A DNA stretch of 27,733 nucleotides from Xylaria sp. FL1777. Lineage: Eukaryota; Ascomycota; Sordariomycetes; Xylariales; Xylariaceae. The notes beneath the pieces are model-generated. The model was not told the origin of the DNA. It saw only the letters and a program-made list of their open reading frames with translations, and made no database searches. Shown piece by piece: positions 10,324 through 19,417 of this stretch. The translations under genes were made by a program, and so were the position numbers. How positions within the stretch are numbered: the first letter of the stretch is position 1; every line of letters starts with the position of its first letter. The stretch lies in contig MU400884.1 of NCBI GenBank assembly GCA_022578965.1, forward strand, positions 1-27,733, read 5' to 3'.

Positions 10324-10452
10324 GCAAGCAGAAATAGCAATACAACAAGTAAAAACGCTAAAAAAAAGCAAGCAAAAATAGCAATACAACAAGTAAAAGC
10401 GCTAAAAAAAAGCTAAAGAAGCGCTAAACAAGCACTAAACGAGCACTAAAAA
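10324..10452 (+). repeat. 44-bp tandem pair followed by an 11-bp repeat
   Basis: GCAAGCA(G/A)AAATAGCAATA starts at 10324 and again at 10368, giving a 44-base period with two transitions between units. From about 10420 an 11-base unit (AAGCGCTAAAC, AAGCACTAAAC, GAGCACTAAAA) follows three times. In the plus strand the longer unit reads KQAEIAIQQVKTLKK, but 44 is not a multiple of 3, so the second unit is out of frame with the first. If this was protein-coding, one base has been lost. Confidence 0.8.
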
Positions 10453-10852
10453 ATAAGCTTAATAATAGCGCGCAACTTAAGAAAAAACGAGCTACAACAG
10501 AAATATAAGTGTAATAAAAATAAAAAAAAAAAAAAAAGGAAAAAAAAGCAATAGTAACAAAAAATAAAATTTATAAACGAATTTTTATAATATGTATTAA
10601 AAAGGTTGTAGTATTGCAAAAAAGTTAATACGCAGAAAATTAAGTACATTAAGCAGCAAAAAAAAAATAATTAGCTTTAAATAAAGCAATGCAAAAGTAC
10701 TATTACGCTAAGCCAGCAGATTACAAAAATAAAAGCACGCAAAGCCAGCAAATAATTAGGCATAAAAGCTATTAGTAGGAAAATCAATAAAAATTTTTAC
10801 TAAGTCAAACGCATAAACACGCTGCTAACCTTAACCCAAAGAACAGAAAGAT
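10453..10852 (+). pseudogene. Coding-like remnant truncated at the edge of the 5.7-kb repeat
   Basis: From 10468 the plus strand reads ARNLRKNELQQKYK and then a Lys run on a 15-base A tract (10522-10536), after which the best frame changes. One shifted frame from 10605 (VVVLQKS, then YAEN) has only TAA stops, which could be Gln codons after RIP. Another from 10604 is open for 26 codons. The basic coiled-coil character recalls transposase tails, but no diagnostic motif is clear. CA, GCC and CAG sites survive (about 10713-10760), so decay is lighter than in the neighbourhood. The resemblance ends at 10852, where repeat copy 1 begins, suggesting that the repeat inserted into or recombined with this element. 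The minus-strand frame at 10446-10649 is a Phe/Leu-rich shadow. Confidence 0.3.
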
Positions 10853-13800
10853 TTAAGCATATTAATAAGCAAAGAAAAAAAAACTAACAAAAATTGCTTT
10901 AGTAATAATAAATAAAGCAGCAATAGCTTAAATTTAAAATTTAGCTTATTAAGATCTAAGTTATAATTTATAAAAAATACTTTAAGCAAAATGCTTTTTA
11001 AGTTCTTTAAAACAAAACGCTACAAAAAGTAAAAACTTTATATAGTTAAATATTAATGCTTATATAAAGCTTTTTTAATAAGTTAAATAATTTAAAAATG
11101 CTGCTTTAAATAAGAAGTAAATTTTTTTTAAAGCTAAATATAAGCTAAAAACTAATAGTATATAAGTAAAGTAATTAAAAAATAAAAAGCACTTTAAAAA
11201 AAGAATTAAATAGCACATAAAATTATTAAAAAGAAAACGTTTATAATTAAACCTTTTTTTAGTAAATTAGCTAATGTTTTTACTAGTATACTTTGCTAAG
11301 TAAAAGCTAGCATTAGTTTTTATAAAAAAATAAAAGCAAAAAAAACATAGCTTTTTTAAAAGTATTATAGCTTTTTATATAATACTTTTATAAAAACTAA
11401 AAACTGCGCTTTTAAGCAAAAATGCTAGCATAATAATTATTAATAACTTGTTTTAAAACATAAACTAAGAAATTAAACAATAGTACAAATATTTAAGTGT
11501 TAAATTTTTACGCATAATAAAAGTAAACAAAAATAAAAGCTTTTTTATAAGGTGCATTATTAACTAATCTTGAAATTTATAAATAAATTTAAATAAAAGC
11601 ATTACTATTTAAACCTAAAAAATAATAAACTATAGATAAATAAAGTAAAACTAAAAAAAACTTTAATAAAAGCTTACAGTAGTTTTAATATATAAATCGA
11701 TTATTAAATTTATATATAAAGGCAAAAAACTTATTAAATTATTTAATAGTTAATTATTGCTAAAGTTTCCTTTAAAATAGCAATGTTAAATATTTAATTT
11801 TATAAAATAAAGCAAATAATTAAAAACGTAAAAATACTTTTTAGCTTTTATTTATTTTTAAACTTTAAATATATAAAAAGCTTTTGTTGCTTAATTAAAC
11901 ATAAGCATTTAAATATACTAACACTAATAAGCTATTTTTAGTAAGCAAAACTAGTAATGCAAAATAAACTAAATATAGAATTAAAGTACTAAAGTAAATA
12001 CTTATTAAATATTATAAAAAGTATTAATATATTTAAACAATAAAACAATAGCTATAAAAGTTAGAATTTACTAAAAACTATATAATAACTTATTTATTAA
12101 ATGTGCTAGCGCTAAAAATAAATAGTACTTAAGCATTTTATTTATATTTTGCTTTTAAAGTAAAAAAAAAGCTTTAAAAAATAAATAGCTATAAAAGTTT
12201 AATAATAAAGCTTAAAGCGTAAGCTTAAGTTAAACAGCTTTTAGTATAAATTTTAGTAATAAGTTTTACTTTTTTAGCGTAAACATTTTAAATTTTTAAA
12301 AAATAATATATTAATTTTTTTTTCTTTTATAAATAATAGCAAATATTTTAATAAGAACTTAAAAAACTAAAATAAAAAAAAGTTTTATATAAACAGTAAT
12401 TAAACATAAGTTAACTAATTTTAAGCTATAAAAAAGTTCTGTTTTAAAGTAAGCACTTATTGCTTTATATAGCAAAAAAAAAGCTAGTTAATATTTTAAT
12501 GCTTAAATTTAAGTTTTACGCAGTAATGCAACTAAACGTAAAAATAATAGCAGAAGCTTTAAGTAAAGTTCTTTTTTTTTTTTAATAGTTTATTACTTTA
12601 AAATTAGTTTGTTTAAAGCTAAGGTTTTATAGCTAAAAAAGCTTAATACCTTTGTTAGGTTTAATATACTTTTAACGTTTTTTAAAAATTTATAAAAAAA
12701 AATAATTTTTAAGCTAAGTTATACTTATAACTGCAGTAAGTTTTTAAAGTAAATAGCCTTTAGTTAATAAAACAATATAAATAAAAAAAGTTAGCAAAAT
12801 AAATTTATAACTTTAAAAAAAAGATTAGCTTTAAAGATTAAGCATATTAAGCTTTAAGTAAAATAAGCTTAAAAGCAAATAAACTACTAGCTAAACAACT
12901 AGCAAGTAGCTATTAATACTTAAGTTTTAACGCTTTTAGCAAATTTTAGCTATTTAGCATATAGTAAATAACTAACTTAAAACTAATATAAACAAAAAAA
13001 ATTTAACTATTTAATTAAAATATAATATTATAATAGTTAAAAAGTAATATTAATGCAATATAATTTCTGCTTAGTACTTTAAATGTTAAAATAAAGTAAT
13101 TTAACTAAACGTAAATAAACAGTAAAAATAATTATAACTTAAAAAAAAGAAAGCTATTTAGCATATATTATATAAAAAAAAAGTTTATATAACGCTAAAA
13201 ATCAAGAAAGTTATAAAAAAGTTATTATAAAATATACTTTAGTAATATTTTATGCTATAACACTATTAAATTATAAAGAATTTTTAAAGCTTTAAATATT
13301 GCAGCTTGTTAAAAAATAAAATGTAGCATTAAGTATAATAGCTTAAAAATAATAAAAACTTTAAAAATAGTAATAATAAATAATTTATAGCTAAGTTTAT
13401 ATAACAAAAAATATAGTTTAACAATTAAATAACAAAAAGTTAAATATATTATAGTAGATTTTGTTATAATAATACTTAGCTTAAAATATAATTTACTTTA
13501 AACGTAAAAACATATTAATATTATATAGCTTTTAAAGTAGCTAAATGTTTTGTTATTTAATTAATAATACGTATAAATAAATTAACAAAATTTTTATTGT
13601 TTTTATTTATTATTTAGCAAAACTATAGCTAAAAAAACAAGCTTAGCAAAATTAGCAAAAAAAAAAAACCTTAAGTTTAACTTAGCAAAGTTAAAAATAA
13701 TATAATACTATTATTAATTTATGTTTTTTTATAAAAGTAAAAAAAAGTAAGCAAAACAACTTAAAATAAAAAACTTTATAAAGAACTAAAATAGTTTTTT

Positions 13801-15781
13801 TATAATAATTTTATAGCAAGCTAATAATATAGTTATTATAATATATACTAAAATATTAGTTCTTTTTAAGTAAAAAAAGCTTAAAATATATATTAAGCCT
13901 AAATAAAAACTTATATTATAATAAGTTAAAAAAGCTATAATAAAGTATTATACTTACAAAATAAAAGAATTAGTTAAGCTTAACTTTAGTTTAATATTAT
14001 AAAAAAACATAAAAAGTATAAAATAAATAGAAGCTTTAGCACTAATAAAATACTATTATTTCTATTGTTTTTTTACTTATTTAATAAAGCAGAGCTAAAT
14101 ATTATGTTTAACTTTTAGTATTAAAGTTTTTTGCAAGCTAACCTAAGTTAAAAATATTATTAAGTAAAAAGTTTAGCTAAAGCAGTACATTTATTAAACT
14201 ATAACGTAAATAAATAATAATCTTTATTTTTGTTTTTTGTTTAAAGTTAAAATACAAATGTTAATATAATTTAAATAAGTGTTTTAAAAAGGGCTTATAA
14301 AAAACAAAAATCTTTAGTAAAACAAAAAAATAAAAGTTTTTTTAATTTTAATTTTTAGTATAAATATAAACTATAAAAGTATAGCTTATTAATTTTTTAG
14401 TTTTTTAAAATTTAAAGCTAAAAGTACTAAAAAAGTTACTACAAAAATAAAACAAAAATAAAGTTTTAAGCTTACGTATAATAGCATAAGTTTAGTTTAA
14501 TATATTTTATATACGCTAAAAATATATAGCTAAAATAATAGCTATTAAGTTAATAAAAAACTTAACTAAGCAAAACACTTAAATGCAAAAAAACCTTTTT
14601 ATATAGTTTATAAATAAGTTAATAATATTAAGCTTAAAAAGTAACATTTTTTAATAAAGTAGTTTATTAGCTATAAATAATAATTTATTAGTAATAAAGC
14701 AATTTATAGCTTAATTAAGCTTACTATTTAAAAAGACAAGCTTAGCAATATAACGCTTGCTAAAGTATTAATTAAAAGGCTATTTATAGCAGCTTTATAA
14801 CTTAAAGTATAAGTTACTTTTATTTGCAAAAATACTAGTAATTAAAGGTTAAATATAAACTCTAAGCTACTAAAATAAATAATTAATAATATAGCTATTT
14901 ATAAGTATATAAAAACTAGCTTATAATAGCTAAACATTTATAGCAATATTACTTTTTAATTTTTTAATATTAGCTTTTTTTATTATATTAAAACAAAATT
15001 TAGTAAGCATTAAATTGTTTACTTATTAAAGTATAGGTTTTTTATTAATAAAAATAGTTAAGCTAAAAAAAAATATTTGTTTATTTTAGCTAGTTAATAT
15101 AATAATAAAAGTTATAAATATTATATAGCTATATAACCTAGTTTAAAAAAAGCTATAATAATAGCATAAAAGCTTTATTATGTTAATTTTAAGTAAAGTT
15201 ATATGCTTAAAAAAACTTAGTATATAGCTTATATAAAGCGCAGTAAAATATAAGCAGCTTTAAAATAAAAAGCTAAGCTGCTTATAAAACATATTAAACT
15301 TTTAAAAAATTAAAGCTAAATAAAAAAAAGCTTATAACTTAAATTTACTTGAAGGCATTAAAGTTATATAAAGAAATGCTATAGCAAGCTTAATACTTTT
15401 AAAAAGAAAAAATAATTAAGCTTTTAAATATAACTTTTTTTATAAAGAATTAAATAAAGAACGTAAGCTAAATTTAAACTATTATAAAACAAGTTAATTT
15501 TATTTTACTAATAACTTTACTACAATAATAATTTAGCTTAGTATAAAAAAAACTGCTAATTTAAATAATTAGTTTTTATAGCTATTTAATTAAACAATGT
15601 TATAATGCTACTATTTGCTAAATAATAATTAAACGCCTTTAAGTTAAAATTTATACTAAAACGCAGTAATACTTTCTATATGTTATAAATATATTAAAAT
15701 AAGCTTTATGCTTTATATTTTAGCAAATAAATTATTTATATAGCTAAAAATAGTTATATAATAGTTTATATATTATAATTT

Positions 15782-16075
15782 TTATATATATAAAATAAAA
15801 TCTTTTGCAAATAATTTAGCTATGCAAAAAAGTTTTATAAGCAGTAAAGTAGCTTTATTATTATAATTTACTAAAAGTAAGCCTTTTTTTGCCTTGATTT
15901 TCTTATATTTTTTTTTGAAATAAAGAATATAAAAAAAGATCTTTTTTTTTTTTTTTTTTTTAGCCTTTAACTTTTGTGTTTTTTTTTTTAAGTTAAGTTT
16001 TAAATATGTTACGTTATTATTGCTTACGTTATAGCTTATATTATGTAATATACTAAAGTAAAAATTAAAGCACAA
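15782..16075 (-). pseudogene. 97-codon open-frame remnant inside the long repeat, unclassified
   Basis: The frame starts at TTG, not ATG, so it is not a normal eukaryotic start. It reads a Lys-rich segment encoded by an A20 tract, then KKYKKIKAKKG and a helical end with IAKLFAKDFILY. The matching part of copy 2 (about 26968-27100) reads the same end with Pro, Ala, Asp and Pro where copy 1 has Leu, Val, Asn and Leu. These are the changes C-to-T or G-to-A would cause, so copy 2 is locally closer to the ancestor. In copy 2 a one-base longer homopolymer breaks the frame in the Lys-rich part. The strand probably carried a real coding sequence that continued toward lower coordinates, but I cannot name it or prove its extent. 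Confidence 0.3.
15941..15961. repeat. T20 homopolymer, conserved in both long-repeat copies
   Basis: Twenty T bases follow GATC here and at 27128-27147 in copy 2, with the same length. It could be the complement of a Lys-rich codon run or of an old poly(A) tail. The sequence does not decide. Confidence 0.6.
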
Positions 16076-16084
16076 AAGAAAATA

Positions 16085-16117
16085 TTTTTATTTTTTTTAT
16101 TTTTTTTATTTTTTTTA
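16085..16117. repeat. 9-bp tandem (T8A), about 3.5 units
   Basis: TTTTTTTTA repeats with a 9-base period. The same array is present in copy 2 at about 27271-27303. Confidence 0.7.
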
Positions 16118-16298
16118 AAAACTAAAGTATTTTAAAAAGTAACCTTAAAGCAATTTAAAAGCTTAAAAAGCCTTAAAAATATATATAAAATAAATATAGT
16201 TAAAAAGCTAAAATTTTATTAAGTAGCTTTAGCTTTTTTAACGCGTAGCAAGTAAAAAAAATATTAAAACACGTAAAAAGAAAAAACGTAAGTAAGAG

Positions 16299-16570
16299 GT
16301 AAAGTATATAAAGTAAGTTCTTTAAAGTAAAGTATGTAAAGTAGGTCCTTTGGGGTAAAGTGGGTATAAGGTAAAGTTTATGTAAGGTAAAGTGTGTAAG
16401 GTAGGTTTTTCTAAGTAAAGTAGGTATAGGGTAAGGTTTGTGTAAGGTAAATTCTCCTAGGTAAAGTAAGTATAGGGTAAGGTTTGTGTAAGGTAGGTTT
16501 TCCTAGGTAAAGTAAGTATAGGGTAAGGTTTATATAGGGTAGGTCCTCTAAGGTAAGGTGTATATAGGGT
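16299..16570 (+). repeat. G-rich 46-bp minisatellite at the right end of long repeat copy 1
   Basis: Anchors at 16415, 16461, 16507 and 16553 are spaced exactly 46 bases apart. Each 46-base unit is itself three related blocks of about 15 bases, beginning GGTAAAG, GGTAAGG and GGTAGG. To the left (16299-16414) blocks are shorter and irregular (anchors at 16355 and 16387). The plus strand carries almost all the G. Most units contain TAGGGTA, which resembles but is not the fungal telomere repeat TTAGGG. The array ends in TATTTTTTATTAATAAAC, shared with copy 2. Confidence 0.9.
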
Positions 16571-16669
16571 ATTTTTTATTAATAAACTATAAAAAAATTA
16601 CTATATGTAATGATTTCATTTTTATTAAAGCATTAAATATAGAATGTTTATTTTTTTAATATGTTTAAT

Positions 16670-17122
16670 TATATATATATATATAATAAAATTATTAATT
16701 GTTATATTATTATTTAAAAAAAAAATCATTATATATTATAAAAATAAAAATTAACTTAAAAGGTTTTTATTAATAAAAAATATATTAGTTTATATATAAT
16801 ATAGTTTTATATAATAATAAAAAATAATAAAATTAAACATTAAATAATTTAATATTTTATATTTTAAATAATATAATTAATATTATTAAATATAATTAAT
16901 ATTTATATTTATATTTATATTATTTATTATAATAATAATATTATATATATATATAATAAAGTTTATAATAATTATATAATTAAATTTAAAAATAAAATAA
17001 GCTTTATATATTAAATATTTTAATAAAAATTAAATTATTTTATATTATAAAACTATTTTAAATATTTTTATTATTATATTTAATATATAATATTTATTTA
17101 TTTTTTTAAATATATTAAATTT

Positions 17123-17157
<35 letters not shown>

Positions 17158-17240
17158 TATTTATTATATATAAATTAAAATATATTAAAGTTATAAATTT
17201 TTATATTTAAAAAAAAACAAATAAAAAAATAAAAATAATT
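16670..17240. repeat. Nearly pure A/T island
   Basis: About 570 bases with only a few scattered G or C. It includes a TA-alternating run near 16671-16685 and an ATA trinucleotide microsatellite at 17129-17157. There is no gene. Such a tract would melt easily, but no origin consensus can be claimed from it. Confidence 0.8.
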
Positions 17241-17400
17241 TAATAATAAATAATAAACTAATAAATAATAAATAATAAATAATAAATAATAAGTAATAAG
17301 TAGTAAATAATAGCTAATAAGTAGTGGCTAGTAAGTAGTGGCTAATAATAGTGAGTAATGGCTAATAATAATGAGTAATAGCTAGTGGTGATTAGTAATA
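17241..17400 (+). repeat. 7-bp array grading from AATAAAT to G-containing units
   Basis: From about 17260 the heptamer AATAAAT repeats several times. It becomes AATAAGT and AGTAAAT, then alternates as a 14-base pair of AGTAAGT and AGTGGCT, and then loses register near 17345 among GAGTAATGG-type units. G content rises steadily along the plus strand while C stays almost absent. Confidence 0.75.
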
Positions 17401-17725
17401 ACTTTTATGTAAAAAAAAAAAAAAAACAGAAATTTTGTTTAAGTTAAAAATTCTCAGGTAGCAGTGGTGGGTTAATGAGTGATAATAGTGAATTAATGGG
17501 TAATAGTGGTAAGTTAATAAATGGTGGATTTTGTGTGGGAAAATAAAACGGAAATTTTATCGAAGTTAAAAAGTCTTAAGTAGTGGTAGTAGCAGTGGTG
17601 AGTTAATAAGTGGTAAAAATAAGTTAGTGAATAATGGTAATAAATTAGTAAGTAGCAATGCGCAAGTTAATGAGTAGTGGATTTTGTGTAGGAAAATAAG
17701 CCGGAAATTTTGTTAAAGTCTAAAG
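17401..17725 (+). repeat. G-rich long-unit tandem repeat, about 2.5 units
   Basis: An anchor (A/C)C(A/G)GAAATTTT occurs at 17426, 17548 and 17701, giving unequal spacings of 122 and 153 bases. Before the second and third anchors lies TGGATTTTGTGT(G/A)GGAAAATAA, and a decayed form, TAACTTTTATGTAAAA, precedes the first. Between anchors are irregular AGTGGT and GAGTTAATGAGT motifs, which probably account for the unequal lengths. The plus strand carries nearly all the G. Confidence 0.75.
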
Positions 17726-19252
17726 TTTTAGCTTTTTTAAAACTTAGCCTAAATGCTGTTTTATAAGTTGTTTTAGCATTTTTTCTATATAAATCTTTTT
17801 TCAAAAATAGTTAACCTGCAGTAAAGCTTTTTACGCTATGTTTTTAAGCTAAATAAAGTTAATAAATATATAAAAAAACAAAATAAGCTTATATATATAA
17901 GTTTAAATTATTAAGCTAACTTTTTTAAACTTAGTAAGTAAAGCATTAAAGCAATAATAGCTATTTATAAGTTAATAGCTATTAATAAATTAAAAGCTTT
18001 ATAATAATAGTTAAGTTATTTAATTTTTTGCTAGCTATTATGCGTTATAGTTGCTATAACATAAAACATATTAAGCAAACTTAGTAGTAAAATACATAAT
18101 TTATAAAAAAAAACTAGCTTTATTATAATAAGCATTAAATTAAATATTTATTAACTGCTAGCTATATTATAAAAAAAAACTAGCTTTACGTTAAATTAAA
18201 TACCTATTATAAATATAAGCTATTTAATGTTTAAATATATTATAATATAAGCTATAAGCATTTTAAGTCTTTATAAACCTATATATAAAAAAGCACTTAG
18301 ATTTTTTTTTGTTTTTTATCTTTATATATTTATAAAGCTTGCTTACTTTTTTAAGATGTTATTTATTACTATGCTTACTTTTATAAATATAACCTTTTTA
18401 AAGGACTATTTATAGCTTTACTATTTAAAATAGCGCAAAAGCTATTAAGCTTGTTTTTTAGTTTTAATAATTACTGTTTAGGTTTAATATATAGCTAGTT
18501 TTTTAGCTAATTATAAATTATAGCAACAAAAAATACTTTTTTAATAATTGTTCTTTTATAAGCATAAACAGAACATTTAATAAACTAAGTTTTTTTTTAG
18601 GGCTTATATGTTTTATTACTTATTAGCTTTTAAGCAAAAAAGCTATATAGCAAACTAGTGCTTTAAGAAATAATAAAAGGGAAAATTAGAAAAAACAGTT
18701 CTTTAGTAAAATAAGCCTTGCTTTAACTATTATAGCTATTGCTGCTAGTAGGTTTTAGTTTGCATAAATAGTTATTATAGCATAGTTTGCTTTTAGCAAA
18801 TAACAAAATGCTTTTTTAATAAGTAATAAAATCATAGCTACGTTAATAACTTTATTAAAGCTAAAACTTAAGCAGTTTAATTATAACTAATTTTTCCATG
18901 CTATAAAGTTAAATAGCTAACTTTAATATATAATAGTTATTTAGTTAATTTTACTAATAGTTATATGTTTGTTTTAAAAATTAAGCTATATATATTTAAA
19001 TATAAGCAATTATATAATAAAACTATAAATAACTTATTATATTAATTATTGTTTATTTAATAATGCTTTTTTTACTTAAATAACTGTAGTAATTTTAAAG
19101 CTAATACATGCTAACAATTTTAACTTTAAAAAGGATATATTTATTAAACTAAAAACTAATGCCTTTTAGGGCTTATAAGTAATTTATAATAATTAATACA
19201 AATTATATAGCTTTGCGCTAACAATAGTTTATTTAAATTTCTGCTTTATTAA
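17726..19252. other. RIP-like degraded sequence, possible body of a plus-strand transposase
   Basis: No gene is readable. It precedes the weak transposase-like tail at 19253-19417, and its length of about 1.5 kb would suit the body of such an element. No catalytic residue can be assigned. Confidence 0.3.
18101..18225. repeat. Imperfect 66-bp duplication
   Basis: TTATAAAAAAAAACTAGCTT occurs at 18101 and 18167, and both copies continue into a TTAAATTAAATA string. The second copy lacks about 10 bases between the two strings. Confidence 0.6.
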
Positions 19253-19417
19253 CTTTTAATAGTAAGGTTTTAGCTTGCTATAGTTGCAATAAGTAATAAA
19301 GGGTTAAAGCTTAACTTTAAAAAAAAAGCTTAAAAAACAGCTATTATATTTAAAAAAAGCAGCAAGCGTACAAATTACCTAATCTTAACACAAGGAAATA
19401 ATAACAATAAATACTAA
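19253..19417 (+). pseudogene. Weak transposase-like C-terminal remnant
   Basis: One plus-strand frame runs to TAA at 19415-19417, with internal stops at 19271-19273 (TAG) and 19331-19333 (TAA), both derivable from Gln codons. It reads LAIVAISNKGLKLNFKKK and then KKSSKRTNYLILTQGN. A short helix, then a Lys/Arg cluster followed by Tyr-Leu and a Leu-Thr string, is the order seen in pogo-family tails and in the relic at 3834-4133. The match is short and may be chance. The opposite orientation to the other relics would mean a separate insertion. Confidence 0.3.

Larger units (their letters stand above)
10853..16669. repeat. Long direct repeat, copy 1 (about 5.8 kb)
   Basis: From TTAAGCATATTAATAAGC onward this segment matches 22039 onward at an offset of exactly 11186 through position 15962. 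I checked the offset at 10853, 11681, 14101 and 15962. In the blocks compared base by base (10861-10920, 11041-11100, 11681-11722, 13141-13200) every mismatch is a transition, roughly 5-20 percent of positions. One extra T in copy 2, in the T11/T12 run near 15980, changes the offset to 11187. Copy 1 extends through the G-rich array and about 100 bases beyond. Homology stops abruptly at the left, with no shared sequence upstream. I see no terminal LTRs or inverted repeats. The contents are too mutated to classify; a transposon or a subtelomeric gene unit are both possible. Confidence 0.9.

Noticed and set aside
10446..10649. 67-codon minus-strand frame
   Set aside because: It is the complement of Lys-rich A runs, and its Phe/Leu repeats come from the T tract.
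10853..16075. A single minus-strand reading frame spanning the whole long repeat (about 1740 codons)
   Set aside because: I walked through it and it can be kept open only by treating every TAA, TAG and TGA as a mutated codon. In such A/T-rich sequence any frame passes that test, so continuity is not evidence of one long gene.
16299..16570. True telomere or interstitial telomeric repeat
   Set aside because: TAGGGTA occurs in the units, but the period is 46 bases with internal 15-base blocks. There is no run of TTAGGG, and the array is followed by ordinary flanking sequence in both copies.
10853..16669. LTR retrotransposon with terminal repeats
   Set aside because: I could not find a repeated several-hundred-base sequence at the two ends of the unit, nor a primer-binding or polypurine site that stands out. 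RIP could hide them, so this is unproven rather than excluded.
17241..17725. CRISPR array
   Set aside because: Spacing is irregular, the repeats are low-complexity heptamers and degenerate G-rich units, there are no unique spacers, and the context is eukaryotic.
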